Origin: Exiguobacterium sp. s122
GTDB lineage: Bacteria > Bacillota > Bacilli > Exiguobacteriales > Exiguobacteriaceae
DNA: 53,500 nt
Direction: 5' to 3'
Assembly: GCF_018618475.1 (NCBI RefSeq)
Contig: NZ_JACSMD010000006.1
Coordinates: 1 to 53,500, forward strand
The position numbers were made by a program, and so were the translations under genes. Shown here in pieces: positions 1-9,959 of the stretch. Each line of letters begins with the position of its first letter. Position 1 is the first letter of the stretch. Below the pieces are notes generated by a model. It did no database searches. It was not told the DNA's origin and saw only the letters and a list, made by a program, of their open reading frames with translations.

Positions 1-80
1 GCCGAACACGGAAGTTAAGCGCTTCAGCGCCGAAAGTAGTTGGGGGTCTCCCCCTGTGAGGATAGGACGTTGCCAGGCAA
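1..80 (+). rRNA. rrf: 5S ribosomal RNA, 3' part (5' end outside the window)
   Basis: The first bases carry the conserved 5S core CCGAACACGGAAGTTAAGC and the 3' helix ending in GCCAGGC. Only about the last 80 of some 116 nucleotides are present, so this is the tail of an rRNA operon that ends immediately before ctsR. The exact 3' end is estimated from the closing helix. Confidence 0.95.
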
Positions 81-84
81 CATG

Positions 85-117
85 AGACGATCAAGCATCT
101 GCTTGGTCGTCTTTTTT
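85..117 (+). terminator. Intrinsic terminator of the upstream rRNA operon
   Basis: A 13-bp stem (85-97 with 100-112, one G-T pair) with a 2-nt apparent loop is followed by a run of T at 112-117. It lies directly behind 5S and separates rRNA transcription from ctsR. Confidence 0.9.
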
Positions 118-120
118 GTG

Positions 121-141
121 CGACGATGCGCTGCATCGTCG
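121..141 (+). other. Second hairpin behind the rRNA terminator
   Basis: CGACGATGC (121-129) pairs perfectly with GCATCGTCG (133-141) around a 3-nt loop, and CTTTTCGTTT follows. It may be a weaker backup terminator for the strong rRNA transcript; the T run is interrupted, so this is inference. Confidence 0.5.
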
Positions 142-149
142 CTTTTCGT

Positions 150-203
150 TTGCCTTTTTTTGAATCAATGATAAAATATAGTCAAAAGTCAAAGATGGTC
201 AGA
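150..203 (+). promoter_or_regulatory. ctsR operon promoter with CtsR operator heptads
   Basis: A SigA-type promoter reads TTGCCT (150-155), 16-bp spacer, TAAAAT (172-177). Overlapping the start region are heptads AGTCAAA (180-186), AGTCAAA (187-193) and GGTCAGA (197-203). The last two have the 3-nt spacing (GAT) of the known CtsR box (direct repeats of GGTCAAA). The placement predicts autorepression of ctsR-mcsA-mcsB-clpC, relieved by heat. Confidence 0.8.
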
Positions 204-214
204 GGGTGGTGGAG

Positions 215-682
215 ATGAGAAACATATCTGATGTAATCGAACAGTATTTGAAGCAAGTACTCAAAGAAAGTCAGGCCAATGCAATTGAAATTAAACGACA
301 AGATATTGCGAAACGTTTCGAGTGTGTCCCGTCTCAAATCAACTATGTCATCAACACACGATTTACCGTCGAAAAAGGCTATCTTGTTGAAAGCAAACGA
401 GGGGGAGGCGGATATATTCGCATTCGCCGCGTCATCTTACATGAGAAGCAAGATTTATTAGCTAGTCTCATCGACTTCTTGCATAATCAACCTAATTTGA
501 ATGAACAAGTCGTCGAAAACATATTAATTCGTCTATTTGAAGAAGGATTGTTAAGTGAACGGGAAGTTCGACTTCTTTTTCACGTATTGTCTGATGAATC
601 ACTCGGTCTCCACGCAACCGATCGTCACTTGATTCGCCGACAACAATTATTAGCGCTTATGAAATTGTTAAGTTATCGCTGA
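215..682 (+). CDS. ctsR: CtsR, repressor of class III heat-shock genes
   Basis: CtsR is a dimeric repressor that binds heptad operators in front of clp genes and lets go on heating. The 155-residue product has the family's N-terminal winged helix-turn-helix (about residues 5-70), with the glycine-rich wing RGGGGYIRI known as the heat-sensing tip, and a C-terminal dimerisation/ClpC-interaction domain. I chose the ATG at 215, which lies 8 nt behind AGAGGG; a GTG at 206 would add three residues without a better ribosome site. It is first in a four-gene operon with its modulators, and its operator lies just upstream. Confidence 0.98.
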   Translation: MRNISDVIEQYLKQVLKESQANAIEIKRQDIAKRFECVPSQINYVINTRFTVEKGYLVESKRGGGGYIRIRRVILHEKQDLLASLIDFLHNQPNLNEQVVENILIRLFEEGLLSEREVRLLFHVLSDESLGLHATDRHLIRRQQLLALMKLLSYR

Positions 683-697
683 CGGAGGCGGGATAAC

Positions 698-1132
698 ATG
701 CTATGCGAACGATGTAAACGGCGACCTGCCGTCAATGAAATGGTCATTAATGAGAACGGGGTATCTGTCACACGTAAACTGTGTCGGAATTGCGCGTTTG
801 AAGTCATGACAGGTTACGTCCCGGTCGTGAAGCGGTGTCCGACGTGTCAAATGACGCAACATGCGTTACAACAAACGAGAAAAGCCGGCTGTACAATGTG
901 TTACACCGTGTTTCGAGATGATTTATTAAAAATAACGCGTCAATATCAACAAGGGCATGATCATCACGTCGGTTCAATTCCGAACTTGTTACGTACGCCT
1001 GACGAACGAATTGAAGAACGACTCGTCAAGCTGGCAGGGGAGTTGGAGCAAGCTGTCGAACAAGAAGATTATGAACGTGCAGCCCGTATCAAAAAAGAAA
1101 TGATTCAATTGAAAGGACAAGGTGAGGCGTGA
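698..1132 (+). CDS. mcsA: McsA, zinc-finger activator of the McsB arginine kinase
   Basis: McsA binds metal, activates the McsB kinase and helps modulate CtsR. Four CxxC pairs are visible (C3/C6, C29/C32, C47/C50, C65/C68), enough for two zinc ribbons, followed by a C-terminal UVR motif (about 106-140, with DYERAARIKKEM) used by this family for Clp/McsB contact. At 144 residues it is shorter than the roughly 185 of B. subtilis, with the region between the last zinc pair and the UVR motif reduced. It starts 15 nt behind ctsR and its stop overlaps the McsB start region, suggesting coupled translation. Confidence 0.96.
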   Translation: MLCERCKRRPAVNEMVINENGVSVTRKLCRNCAFEVMTGYVPVVKRCPTCQMTQHALQQTRKAGCTMCYTVFRDDLLKITRQYQQGHDHHVGSIPNLLRTPDERIEERLVKLAGELEQAVEQEDYERAARIKKEMIQLKGQGEA

Positions 1133-2175
1133 TGGAGACATTCCTCGAACAACCGCTCGGTCCGAAAATGCGTGAACGAGCGAAACTTGACGACCTTGTC
1201 ATCTCAACGCGAATCCGACTGGCTCGCAACTTGAAGGACACGGTCTTCTCCCCAGTACTTTCAGAAGAAGGACAACGATATTTATGTGAACGTGTCGAAT
1301 CTTCTCTTGGTGGTTTGCAAGGATTTAAGTATATTCATATGGGTTCCTATGATTACGTGACCCGCCAAGCGCTTGTTGAGAAGCATCTAATCAGTCCAAC
1401 CATTGCTACAAAAGATGAAAGTGCCGTCTTTTTAAGTGAAGATGAGACGATTAGTGTGTTAATCAACGAGGAAGATCATTTACGAATTCAAACGTTACTT
1501 CCAGGGTTTCAGGTGATTGAGGCATTTGAACTCGCTAAACGCGTCGATGCTTTGTGTGAAGAATCACTTCCTTACGCCTTCGATGAAACATTAGGGTACT
1601 TGACGACGTGCCCGAGCAACATCGGGACAGGTCTTCGCGCCTCGGTCATGCTTCACTTACCAGGCTTGGTATTGACAGGTCGAATTACTCCTATACTAAA
1701 AGAACTTCGCAAACTAGGTTACACAATTCGTGGCCGGTACGGGGAAGGTAGTGACGCAGCGGGACGTTTATTCCAGTTGTCGAATCAACGTACACTTGGG
1801 AGCCATGAATCCCAACTCTTATCGGACTTTATGGAAATAACGGAACAACTCATTCAGGCCGAACGCCAAGCTCGTGAGGATTTGCTCAAAAACAAGGAAG
1901 ACGAGTTAGAAGATCAGTTTTATCGCTCTTATGGGGTGTTGCGTTATGCGAAGTTACTGTCTTCGACAGAAGCAATTGAGCGTCTGTCTGACTTACATTT
2001 AGCGAGCGATCTTGGCCTATTGTCAGATTGGAGCCCGCCACAGTTTCATGAACTGATTGTAAGGTTGCAATCAGGTTTCCTACAAAAACATTTCGGGAAA
2101 ACATTATCTACGAAAGAACGAGATCGGGAACGAGCGACGCTCGTTCGTCGCATGCTAGATCACGGTTTAGTTTGA
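1132..2175 (+). CDS. mcsB: McsB, protein-arginine kinase
   Basis: McsB phosphorylates arginine residues of proteins, marking them for ClpC-ClpP and inactivating CtsR. The 347-residue product has the phosphagen-kinase catalytic fold: the nucleotide-binding [10 protein letters not shown] segment near residues 23-32 and the [12 protein letters not shown] motif with catalytic-type C160. No creatine-kinase-like N-terminal domain is present, as usual for McsB. I chose ATG 1132, which overlaps the mcsA TGA and follows GGTGAG at 1121-1126; a GTG at 1129 is the alternative. It sits between its activator gene mcsA and its partner clpC. Confidence 0.97.
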   Translation: METFLEQPLGPKMRERAKLDDLVISTRIRLARNLKDTVFSPVLSEEGQRYLCERVESSLGGLQGFKYIHMGSYDYVTRQALVEKHLISPTIATKDESAVFLSEDETISVLINEEDHLRIQTLLPGFQVIEAFELAKRVDALCEESLPYAFDETLGYLTTCPSNIGTGLRASVMLHLPGLVLTGRITPILKELRKLGYTIRGRYGEGSDAAGRLFQLSNQRTLGSHESQLLSDFMEITEQLIQAERQAREDLLKNKEDELEDQFYRSYGVLRYAKLLSSTEAIERLSDLHLASDLGLLSDWSPPQFHELIVRLQSGFLQKHFGKTLSTKERDRERATLVRRMLDHGLV

Positions 2176-2200
2176 TTTAACTCTCAAGGAGGTTTTGTCC

Positions 2201-4636
2201 ATGATGTTTGGTCGATTCACAGAACGAGCTCAGCGCGTATTAGCTTTAGCACAAGAAGAAGCGGTACGGCTTGGCCATCATAATATTGGTACGGAACATA
2301 TTTTACTCGGCTTGATTCGAGAAGGCGAAGGGATTGCTGCAAAAGCACTTTTCGCCCTCGGTATGACGTCTGAGAAGATTCAACAAGAAGTAGAGGCGCT
2401 CATTGGACGCGGGTCAGAGAACGGGTCAACGATTCATTACACGCCGCGTGCGAAAAAAGTGATTGAACTTTCGATGGACGAGGCCCGTAAACTCGGTCAC
2501 TCATACGTTGGGACAGAGCACATCTTGCTCGGCTTGATTCGAGAAGGCGAGGGTGTGGCGGCGCGCGTCATGAACAACCTCGGCATCAGTTTGACAAAAG
2601 CACGTCAACAAGTGCTTCAGTTGCTCGGTAACACAGAATCGTCAGCTAACGCCTCACAACCTGGAACGAGCGCTGCGACACCGACACTCGACGGATTAGC
2701 TCGCGACTTGACGCAACAAGCTCGTGAGTCACGTCTTGATCCGGTGATCGGGCGCGCTGGTGAGATTCAACGGGTCATCGAAGTCTTATCACGCCGGACG
2801 AAAAACAACCCGGTTCTCATCGGTGAGCCAGGTGTCGGGAAGACGGCTGTCGTCGAAGGATTAGCTCAACAAATCATCAATAATGAAGTGCCAGAGACGC
2901 TTCGTAACAAACGAGTGATGGTCCTTGATATGGGAACACTCGTCGCGGGTACAAAATACCGCGGTGAATTTGAAGATCGATTGAAAAAAGTGATGGATGA
3001 GATTCGTCAGGCGGGGAACGTCATTCTCTTCATTGACGAATTGCACACGTTAATCGGCGCTGGTGGGGCGGAAGGGGCAATCGATGCCTCGAACATCTTG
3101 AAACCATCACTCGCCCGTGGTGAACTTCAATGTATCGGTGCGACGACGTTAGATGAGTATCGGAAGTATATCGAAAAAGATGCCGCGCTCGAGCGTCGCT
3201 TCCAACCGATTCAAGTGAATGAACCGACGACCGAAGAAGCAGAGCAAATCCTACTCGGTTTGCGCGATCGCTATGAAGCGCATCACCGCGTGACCATCAC
3301 GGATGAAGCGGTCCATGAAGCTGTTGTCCTTTCAGACCGCTATATTTCAGACCGTTTCCTTCCAGATAAAGCGATTGACCTTGTCGATGAAGCGGCGTCA
3401 AAAGTGCGTCTCCGTTCGTTCACGGCGCCACCGAACTTAAAAGAACTCGAAGCGCGCCTTGAAACGATTCGGAAAGAAAAAGATTCAGCTGTGCAAAGTC
3501 AGGAGTTTGAGAAGGCGGCCTCGCTTCGTGATACGGAACAAAAAGTACGCGAAGAACTCGAACAGTTGAAATCAGAATGGCAGAACAAACAAGGTAACGA
3601 AAAACTTGAAGTGACGAAAGAAGATATCGCACAAGTCGTTGCGAACTGGACCGGTGTGCCGGTCACAAAAATTGCCGAAGAAGAAACAGATCGTCTCTTA
3701 AAACTCGAGTCGATTTTGCATAACCGCGTCATCGGACAAGACGAAGCGGTCAAGTCGATTTCGCGGGCGATTCGCCGCGCTCGTGCCGGGTTGAAAGATC
3801 CGAAACGTCCGATTGGCTCGTTCGTCTTCCTCGGACCGACCGGTGTCGGGAAGACCGAATTGGCTCGTGCCGTCGCCGAAGCGCTCTTCGGTGATGAGGA
3901 TGCGATTATCCGCATCGATATGTCTGAGTACATGGAGAAACATGCGACGAGCCGACTCGTCGGTTCTCCTCCAGGATATGTCGGTTATGAAGAGGGCGGC
4001 CAATTGACAGAAAAAGTTCGTCGCAAACCGTATTCGGTCATCTTGCTTGATGAGATTGAGAAGGCCCACCCAGAAGTGTTCAATATCTTGCTCCAAGTGC
4101 TCGATGACGGTCGCTTGACGGATTCGAAAGGCCGCACGGTCGACTTCCGCAACACGGTGATCATCATGACGTCAAACGTCGGAGCCGCAGCACTGAAACG
4201 CAACAAATACGTCGGCTTCACGGTTGAAGATGATGTGAAGCGTGAATATACAGAGATGAAGGACAAAGTAATGGAAGAGCTCAAAAAAGCGTTCCGTCCT
4301 GAGTTTTTGAACCGGATCGATGAGATCACGGTATTCCACTCGCTCCAAAAAGAGCATATCCAACAAATCGTCAAGCTCATGGCTGAGACACTCACGAAAC
4401 GTCTTGGTGAACAAGGCATCGATTTCACATTGACGGAATCGGCGCTTGAGAAGATTGCTGAAGTTGGATACGACCCAGAGTACGGAGCTCGACCGCTCCG
4501 CCGGGCGCTCCAACGTGAGGTGGAGGACCGACTCTCAGAAGCGATGCTCAGTGGAGACATCACCAAAGGCAGTAAAGTCGCTCTTGACGTGCAGGACGGA
4601 GAGTTCATCGTCCGTAGCGAAGGTGTCGTTCAATAA
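2201..4636 (+). CDS. clpC: ClpC, AAA+ unfoldase of the ClpCP protease
   Basis: ClpC unfolds misfolded or arginine-phosphorylated proteins and feeds them to ClpP. The 811-residue product shows two N-terminal Clp repeats (about 1-145), a first AAA module with Walker A GEPGVGKT (208-215) and Walker B VILFIDE, a coiled-coil/UVR middle domain (about 420-460), and a second AAA module with GPTGVGKT (545-552) and [11 protein letters not shown]. The start ATG lies 7 nt behind AAGGAGG; an in-frame TTG at 2195 overlaps that site and is unlikely. It is last in the ctsR operon and is followed by a terminator. Confidence 0.99.
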   Translation: MMFGRFTERAQRVLALAQEEAVRLGHHNIGTEHILLGLIREGEGIAAKALFALGMTSEKIQQEVEALIGRGSENGSTIHYTPRAKKVIELSMDEARKLGHSYVGTEHILLGLIREGEGVAARVMNNLGISLTKARQQVLQLLGNTESSANASQPGTSAATPTLDGLARDLTQQARESRLDPVIGRAGEIQRVIEVLSRRTKNNPVLIGEPGVGKTAVVEGLAQQIINNEVPETLRNKRVMVLDMGTLVAGTKYRGEFEDRLKKVMDEIRQAGNVILFIDELHTLIGAGGAEGAIDASNILKPSLARGELQCIGATTLDEYRKYIEKDAALERRFQPIQVNEPTTEEAEQILLGLRDRYEAHHRVTITDEAVHEAVVLSDRYISDRFLPDKAIDLVDEAASKVRLRSFTAPPNLKELEARLETIRKEKDSAVQSQEFEKAASLRDTEQKVREELEQLKSEWQNKQGNEKLEVTKEDIAQVVANWTGVPVTKIAEEETDRLLKLESILHNRVIGQDEAVKSISRAIRRARAGLKDPKRPIGSFVFLGPTGVGKTELARAVAEALFGDEDAIIRIDMSEYMEKHATSRLVGSPPGYVGYEEGGQLTEKVRRKPYSVILLDEIEKAHPEVFNILLQVLDDGRLTDSKGRTVDFRNTVIIMTSNVGAAALKRNKYVGFTVEDDVKREYTEMKDKVMEELKKAFRPEFLNRIDEITVFHSLQKEHIQQIVKLMAETLTKRLGEQGIDFTLTESALEKIAEVGYDPEYGARPLRRALQREVEDRLSEAMLSGDITKGSKVALDVQDGEFIVRSEGVVQ

Positions 4637-4640
4637 TGCG

Positions 4641-4672
4641 AAGCTCCCTCTCTCAAGTGAGGGAGCTTTTTT
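4641..4672 (+). terminator. Terminator of the ctsR operon
   Basis: AAGCTCCCTC (4641-4650) pairs with GAGGGAGCTT (4659-4668), loop of 8, followed by six T. It lies 5 nt behind the clpC stop and 18 nt before radA, so radA probably depends on read-through or on a promoter inside clpC. Confidence 0.9.
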
Positions 4673-4690
4673 AAACAGAGAGGATTAAGT

Positions 4691-6067
4691 ATGGCTAAAC
4701 TAAAAACAAAGTACGTGTGTCAATCGTGCGGCTATGAGTCCGCGAAGTGGATGGGACGTTGCCCCGGGTGTAATGAATGGAACACGCTCGTCGAAGAGTT
4801 TGTCGAAGAGAAGAAAGCGAAGCGTGGGGCCGCGTTCGTTCACAGTTCATCGCGACAGTTGAAACCGGAGCGCCTCGCCGACGTCGTCTCACAGGAGGAG
4901 ACGCGGGTTCACACGAACAGTCAAGAGTTCGACCGTGTGCTTGGCGGAGGAATCGTCCCGGGATCACTCGTTCTTGTCGGGGGTGACCCGGGGATCGGGA
5001 AGTCGACGATTCTCCTTCAAGTGAGTGCGCACCTTGCTCATAGCGGTCGGAAAGTGCTCTACATTTCTGGTGAGGAATCGCTCAAACAGACGAAGCTTCG
5101 TGCGGAACGACTCGGTTTGCCGACACAGGATTTGTATGTCCTCGCCGAGACCGATATGTTGATGATCGAACGGGTCATCGATGAAGAAAAGCCGGGATTT
5201 GTTATCATTGACTCGATTCAAACAGTATATATGGATGAGATTCAATCGGCGCCGGGTAGTGTCGCCCAAGTACGGGAATGTACGGCAGCGCTCATGAAGA
5301 TTGCTAAAACGCGGGGTGTGGCCGTCTTTATCGTCGGGCACGTTACGAAACAAGGTTCAATTGCGGGACCACGTCTACTCGAGCATATGGTGGATGCGGT
5401 GTTGTATTTCGAAGGTGAGCGTCATCATACGTTTCGGATTTTACGGGCCGTGAAGAATCGATTTGGCTCGACGAATGAGATTGGTATTTTTGAGATGAAA
5501 GAGAGTGGGCTCGAAGAAGTGCTGAACCCGTCTGAGATTTTCCTCGAAGAACGGACAGCAGGTGTATCCGGCTCAACGGTCGTCGCTTCGATGGAAGGGA
5601 CGCGAACGGTACTCGTTGAACTCCAAGCGCTCATCTCACCGACGTCATTCGGGAACCCACGTCGCATGGCCACGGGAATTGACCAAAACCGAGTCGCGCT
5701 ACTTATGGCCGTACTTGAGAAACGGTCAGGTCTCTTGCTCCAGACGCAAGATGCGTATTTGAAGGCGGCGGGTGGCGTTAAACTAGACGAGCCGGCCATC
5801 GATTTGGCGATTTGCGTCTCTATCGCTTCTAGCTTCCGTGACCGTCCGACACGTCCGACCGACGTCTGTATTGGAGAAGTTGGCTTGACTGGTGAAGTGC
5901 GCCGTGTGTCCCGAATCGAGCAACGTGTCGCCGAGGCGGCTAAGCTCGGTTTCACACGTGCCATCATTCCAAAAAACAACCTTGGTGGCTGGACAGCACC
6001 AGGGGGGATCGACGTCGTCGGTGTCAGCACTGTCGATGAGGCGCTACAACTGACCATTCCGTTCTGA
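4691..6067 (+). CDS. radA: RadA (Sms), DNA repair and branch-migration ATPase
   Basis: RadA is a RecA-like helicase that extends D-loops during recombination and transformation. The 458-residue product has an N-terminal zinc finger (C10, C13, C24, C27), a RecA-type core with Walker [11 protein letters not shown] (97-106), the family-defining KNRFG motif (255-259), and a C-terminal Lon-protease-like domain (about 300-458). The order clpC-radA is standard in Bacillales, but the next gene is normally disA, which is missing here. Confidence 0.98.
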   Translation: MAKLKTKYVCQSCGYESAKWMGRCPGCNEWNTLVEEFVEEKKAKRGAAFVHSSSRQLKPERLADVVSQEETRVHTNSQEFDRVLGGGIVPGSLVLVGGDPGIGKSTILLQVSAHLAHSGRKVLYISGEESLKQTKLRAERLGLPTQDLYVLAETDMLMIERVIDEEKPGFVIIDSIQTVYMDEIQSAPGSVAQVRECTAALMKIAKTRGVAVFIVGHVTKQGSIAGPRLLEHMVDAVLYFEGERHHTFRILRAVKNRFGSTNEIGIFEMKESGLEEVLNPSEIFLEERTAGVSGSTVVASMEGTRTVLVELQALISPTSFGNPRRMATGIDQNRVALLMAVLEKRSGLLLQTQDAYLKAAGGVKLDEPAIDLAICVSIASSFRDRPTRPTDVCIGEVGLTGEVRRVSRIEQRVAEAAKLGFTRAIIPKNNLGGWTAPGGIDVVGVSTVDEALQLTIPF

Positions 6068-6121
6068 TGGGCGCCTCCGACAGGTTTTAACGGTTTGTAA
6101 CGAACGCTTTCAAACGAACCG

Positions 6122-6130
6122 TGTTACAAT
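6122..6130 (+). promoter_or_regulatory. Possible extended -10 promoter for the PIN/TRAM gene
   Basis: TG-T-TACAAT forms an extended -10 element 51 nt before the next gene. I see no good -35 hexamer at 16-18 bp spacing (TTGTAA at 6095-6100 would be 24 bp away), so activity depends on the TG extension. It lies in the gap left where disA is usually found. Confidence 0.4.
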
Positions 6131-6180
6131 AAAAGTGCTGTTTTAATGAAATTTAAATTCAGATGAAGGAGGTGGAATGA

Positions 6181-7245
6181 GTGAAGATTGCAGTGCGAAT
6201 CGGATTTATTTTGATTGGTCTTGTCGTCGGATGGTTCGGGATTATCGAATTAGTAGCTCTTTTTAACGATCTCGGTATGAACGTGCCGGCTTGGTTGACG
6301 ATTCCATACGTAGCTAGTTTGATTGGTGGACTTATCTTCTTCATTCTCAGTTTATTCTTGACCGACATGGTCGTTAAATTTATCCGCTTTGTTGAAGAAC
6401 GGCTCGTCCGTTTACCGGTTGGGGATATTTTGTTCGGTTCAATCGGGTTAATTATCGGGTTGTTGATTGCCTTTTTGATTAGCGTCTCGCTTGAAGTGAC
6501 GAACATTTTCTTACTCAGCAAAATCGTGCCGATTTTCGTGACCGCCTTGTTCGGATACTTCGGCTTTGCCGTCGGGTACCGGAAACGCAACGAATGGATT
6601 AAATTGTTCGTGAAAAGTGAACGTGACAAGCAACCGGCCGAACCGGTACGCCGTTCAAACGATAAGATTTTAGATACGAGCGTCATCATCGATGGGCGAA
6701 TCGCCGACATCGCAAAGACAGGCTTCATCGAAGGGACGCTCATCGTTCCGCAGTTTGTCATCGGTGAACTTCAATACATTGCCGATTCATCGGATACGTT
6801 GAAACGAAATCGCGGTCGACGTGGACTTGATATTTTAAAAGAGCTCCAAGACAACGATCGCATCGAAGTCGAGATTTATGATGGAGACTTTGAAGATGTA
6901 GCGGAAGTCGACATTAAGTTGATCAAACTCGCTGAAGTGAAGAACGGGATTGTCGTGACGAACGATTATAACTTGAACAAAGTGTGTGAAGTTCGAAACG
7001 TCCCAGTGTTAAACATTAACGACTTAGCCAACTCGGTGAAACAGATTGTCATCCCGGGTGAAGAGATGGTCGTTACGGTCATCAAAGAAGGAAAAGAACA
7101 AAATCAAGGAGTCGCCTACCTCGAAGACGGGACGATGGTCGTTGTCGAAGGGGGACGTAAACTCATCTCGAAGACGTTACCCGTCGTCGTGACGAGCGTG
7201 CTCCAGACCTCGGCAGGTCGAATGATTTTTGCTCGTCCTGAATAA
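6181..7245 (+). CDS. yacL: Membrane-anchored PIN/TRAM domain protein (YacL type)
   Basis: About four hydrophobic helices occupy residues 1-135. A PIN nuclease-fold domain follows (about 160-280) with the acidic signature ILDTSVIIDGR (D165) and later acidic residues (VVTNDYNLNK), then a C-terminal TRAM nucleic-acid-binding domain (about 290-354). Proteins of this layout are widespread in Firmicutes next to radA/disA; a nuclease role is inferred from the fold and the substrate is not known to me. The GTG start lies 8 nt behind a perfect AAGGAGG at 6166-6172. It is followed by a terminator, so it forms a short unit. Confidence 0.93.
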   Translation: MKIAVRIGFILIGLVVGWFGIIELVALFNDLGMNVPAWLTIPYVASLIGGLIFFILSLFLTDMVVKFIRFVEERLVRLPVGDILFGSIGLIIGLLIAFLISVSLEVTNIFLLSKIVPIFVTALFGYFGFAVGYRKRNEWIKLFVKSERDKQPAEPVRRSNDKILDTSVIIDGRIADIAKTGFIEGTLIVPQFVIGELQYIADSSDTLKRNRGRRGLDILKELQDNDRIEVEIYDGDFEDVAEVDIKLIKLAEVKNGIVVTNDYNLNKVCEVRNVPVLNINDLANSVKQIVIPGEEMVVTVIKEGKEQNQGVAYLEDGTMVVVEGGRKLISKTLPVVVTSVLQTSAGRMIFARPE

Positions 7246-7250
7246 CTGTG

Positions 7251-7281
7251 AAAAAGAGACGCGCTTCGCGCTCTCTTTTTT
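7251..7281 (+). terminator. Terminator behind yacL
   Basis: AAAAAGAG plus CGCG pairs with CGCG plus CTCTTTTTT around a CTT loop, with one small bulge. The A run upstream of the T run makes it potentially active in both directions, but no converging gene is present. Confidence 0.8.
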
Positions 7282-7303
7282 CACGAAGTGAGGGGAATAT
7301 GTG

Positions 7304-7981
7304 ATGCGATATGCAGTCGTCATCCCAGCAGCCGGTCAAGGCAAGCGTATGGGGGCGAACGAGAATAAATTAATGTTACAGCTTCAAGGAAAGCCGATTA
7401 TCGTGTGGACGGTCGAGGCGTTCGCTCGTGATACATGGTGTCACGAGATCATCTTGGCGATTCGTCCGGAAGAAGAGCTGTGGTTCCGCTCGATGCTCGG
7501 CCATATCCTGACGCCCATCACGTATGTAGCCGGTGGGAAAGAACGACAAGAAAGCGTCCGCGCCGGCCTGCATGCCGTGACGCTAGACGGTGTCGTCTTG
7601 ATTCATGACGGAGCGCGTCCGTTCATTCGAGTCGACCAATTACGACAAGTGGCTAAAGCAGGACAAACGGTCGGTGCGATTTTAGCTGTTCCCGTGAAAG
7701 ACACGGTGAAGCAAGTGGATACGGGACAAATTACCCGCACCGTGCCGCGTGAGACGCTTTGGCTCGCCCAGACCCCACAGGCGTTTCCAATCGAGCGAAT
7801 TCGGCGTATTCACGACGAAGCGGCGAAGCAAGCGTTTACGGGTACCGATGACGCGAGTCTGTTCGAATGGGCAGGCCATGACGTCACGGTCATCCCGGGT
7901 GACTATCACAACATAAAAATCACGACACCTGAAGATTTATTGTTCGGGGAAGCGATTTTGACAAAGGAGGAGTATCGATGA
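7304..7981 (+). CDS. ispD: IspD, 2-C-methyl-D-erythritol 4-phosphate cytidylyltransferase
   Basis: IspD joins CTP and methylerythritol phosphate to give CDP-ME, the third step of the non-mevalonate isoprenoid pathway. The 225-residue product starts with the nucleotide-binding motif [10 protein letters not shown] and holds [10 protein letters not shown] (substrate and metal contact) and TDDASL. The ATG at 7304 lies 7 nt behind GAGGGGA; GTG 7301 is an alternative one codon upstream. The stop overlaps the ispF start (ATGA), so the two consecutive-pathway enzymes are probably translationally coupled. Confidence 0.97.
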   Translation: MRYAVVIPAAGQGKRMGANENKLMLQLQGKPIIVWTVEAFARDTWCHEIILAIRPEEELWFRSMLGHILTPITYVAGGKERQESVRAGLHAVTLDGVVLIHDGARPFIRVDQLRQVAKAGQTVGAILAVPVKDTVKQVDTGQITRTVPRETLWLAQTPQAFPIERIRRIHDEAAKQAFTGTDDASLFEWAGHDVTVIPGDYHNIKITTPEDLLFGEAILTKEEYR

Positions 7982-8451
7982 GAATCGGACAAGGATTTGA
8001 TGTACATGCATTTGCAGAAGGGCGCCCGCTCATTTTAGGGGGAATCGAGATTCCACACGACCGCGGTCTGCTTGGCCATTCCGACGCAGACGTGTTGCTA
8101 CATACGATTGCCGATGCGGCTCTCGGTGCGATCGCAGCCGGAGATATCGGGAAGCATTTTCCGGACACGGACCCGGCCTTTAAAGATGCCGACTCGAAAG
8201 TGTTACTTCAACACGTCTGGCAACTCGTGAAAGCAGAAGGGTACGTCCTTGGCAACGTCGATGCGACAGTCATGGCACAGCGGCCAAAACTTCGCCCGTA
8301 TATCGATGACATGCGAGCGGTCATTGCGGAGTTGCTTGAGGCCGACATCAGCCAAGTGAACGTGAAGGCGACGACGACGGAACAGCTCGGTTTCACCGGA
8401 CGAGAAGAAGGAATTGCCGCCCAAGCGGTCATCCTGCTCAACCGTGCTTGA
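7978..8451 (+). CDS. ispF: IspF, 2-C-methyl-D-erythritol 2,4-cyclodiphosphate synthase
   Basis: IspF cyclises CDP-ME 2-phosphate to the 2,4-cyclodiphosphate with release of CMP. The 157-residue product is family length and has the zinc-binding D8 and H10 in GQGFDVHAF, the [10 protein letters not shown] motif, and the C-terminal [14 protein letters not shown] signature. An AAAGGAGG site lies inside the end of ispD. It is followed after 48 nt by gltX, as in other Bacillales. Confidence 0.98.
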   Translation: MRIGQGFDVHAFAEGRPLILGGIEIPHDRGLLGHSDADVLLHTIADAALGAIAAGDIGKHFPDTDPAFKDADSKVLLQHVWQLVKAEGYVLGNVDATVMAQRPKLRPYIDDMRAVIAELLEADISQVNVKATTTEQLGFTGREEGIAAQAVILLNRA

Positions 8452-8456
8452 CAAAA

Positions 8457-8466
8457 GTGGTATACT
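8457..8466 (+). promoter_or_regulatory. Possible extended -10 element before gltX
   Basis: TGG followed by TATACT (8461-8466) is an extended -10. A TTGACA at 8448-8453 is only 7 bp away and cannot serve as its -35. The element would give gltX some transcription independent of ispDF. Confidence 0.35.
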
Positions 8467-8499
8467 ATTTGGGCAGAAGAGAAGAAAGGTGGAAATATT

Positions 8500-9954
8500 A
8501 TGAGTGAAGTGCGTGTACGCTATGCGCCAAGTCCGACGGGTCACCTTCATATCGGGAATGCCCGGACAGCGCTATTCAACTATTTATACGCCCGCCACGC
8601 TGGCGGCAAAATGATTCTACGCATCGAAGATACCGATCAAAAACGCAACGTCGAGAACGGCGTCGAAAGTCAGATGAAGTATCTCGAGTGGCTCGGAATC
8701 GATTGGGATGAAGGCCCGGGTCGCGGTGGTGACTATGGCCCTTACTTCCAAATGGAACGACTCGATCTCTACAACAAACACGTGAATGAGCTGATGGAAA
8801 AAGGACTCGCCTATAAGTGCTATATGACGTCCGAAGAACTCGAAGCTGAACGCGAGGCTCAAATCGCACGCGGGGAAGCGCCACGCTACTCAGGTGCCCA
8901 TCGCAACTTGAGCGACGAAGAACGAGCGGCGTTTGAAGCCGAGGGCCGCAAGCCATCGATTCGTATCCGCGTCCCTGAAGGTGTGACGTACAAATGGAAC
9001 GATGTCGTAAAAGGCGACGTTTCATTTGAAGCGAAAGACTTCGGCGACTGGGTCATCGTCAAACAAGACGGGATCCCGACATACAACTTTGCTGTCGTCG
9101 TCGATGACTACTTGATGAAGATCAGTCACGTCTTGCGTGGAGACGACCACATCGCCAACACGCCGAAACAGATGATGGTCTATGACGCACTCGGATGGGA
9201 CTACCCGACGTTCGGTCATATGACGCTCATCTTCAACGAGAACCATAAAAAACTATCGAAGCGTGATGAGTCGATCATTCAGTTCATCGAGCAATATGCC
9301 GATCTCGGCTACATCCCGGAAGCGCTCTTTAACTTTATTTCGCTTCTCGGTTGGTCGCCGGTCGGTGAGGAAGAGATCTTTACGAAAAAAGAGTTCATCG
9401 AGATGTTCGACGCGGGTCGCCTCTCGAAGAGCCCGGCCGTCTTTGATCAACAAAAGCTTGCATGGATCAACAGCGTTTATATGAAACAGGCTTCGCTTGA
9501 CGAAGTGGTGGCACTCAGTTTACCATTCTTACAAGAAGCGGGTCGTTTGCCAGAAGCGTTATCGATGGAAGAAGCGGATTGGGCGACAGCGCTCATCGCA
9601 CTCTATAAAGAACAGATGACACACGGGGCTGAAATCGTCGCGTTGACGGACTTGTTCTTTAAAGATGAAGTCGAGTATGACGAAGAAGCGAACGCGGTGC
9701 TTGCCGGCGAAGCAGTACCGAGTGTCTTGGCTGAGTTCAAGGCGCAACTCGAACAGATCGAAGATTTCACACCGGAAGCCATTAAAGCTGCGACGAAAGC
9801 GACACAAAAAGCGACCGGTCAAAAAGGAAAGAACTTGTTCATGCCGATTCGTGTCGCCACGACAGGGCAGACACACGGACCAGAGCTTCCAAACGCCATC
9901 TCATTGATTGGAAAAGAGCGCGTCCTCGCGCGTTTAACAACGTTATTAGCATAA
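8500..9954 (+). CDS. gltX: Glutamyl-tRNA synthetase
   Basis: This class I synthetase charges tRNA-Glu; in Firmicutes without a glutaminyl-tRNA synthetase it also mischarges tRNA-Gln for later amidation. The 484-residue product has the HIGH-type motif HIGN (17-20) inside [13 protein letters not shown] and the KMSKS-type motif KLSKR near residue 251, with the C-terminal anticodon-binding helical domain. AAAGGTGG lies 6 nt before the ATG. The gene stands between ispF and the cysteine genes; a T-box leader begins right after its stop. Confidence 0.98.
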   Translation: MSEVRVRYAPSPTGHLHIGNARTALFNYLYARHAGGKMILRIEDTDQKRNVENGVESQMKYLEWLGIDWDEGPGRGGDYGPYFQMERLDLYNKHVNELMEKGLAYKCYMTSEELEAEREAQIARGEAPRYSGAHRNLSDEERAAFEAEGRKPSIRIRVPEGVTYKWNDVVKGDVSFEAKDFGDWVIVKQDGIPTYNFAVVVDDYLMKISHVLRGDDHIANTPKQMMVYDALGWDYPTFGHMTLIFNENHKKLSKRDESIIQFIEQYADLGYIPEALFNFISLLGWSPVGEEEIFTKKEFIEMFDAGRLSKSPAVFDQQKLAWINSVYMKQASLDEVVALSLPFLQEAGRLPEALSMEEADWATALIALYKEQMTHGAEIVALTDLFFKDEVEYDEEANAVLAGEAVPSVLAEFKAQLEQIEDFTPEAIKAATKATQKATGQKGKNLFMPIRVATTGQTHGPELPNAISLIGKERVLARLTTLLA

Positions 9955-9959
9955 AGGCA

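Noticed and set aside
3985-4608. A 207-codon open frame on the minus strand inside clpC
   Set aside because: It is Ser/Arg/Thr-rich low-complexity protein, the mirror of a well-coded gene, with no ribosome site or family motif.
5425-6057. A 210-codon minus-strand open frame opposite radA
   Set aside because: Composition is that of an antisense shadow and it lies fully inside a confident gene.
6095-6114. A catabolite-control (cre) site before yacL, from ACGCTTTCA
   Set aside because: Only one half fits the consensus; the other half mismatches at several key positions.
6159-6761. A 200-codon minus-strand open frame opposite yacL
   Set aside because: No ribosome site or domain; the plus-strand protein has clear spans plus PIN and TRAM domains.
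8448-8466. TTGACA followed by TATACT before gltX as a standard promoter
   Set aside because: The hexamers are only 7 bp apart; only the extended -10 is kept, at low confidence.
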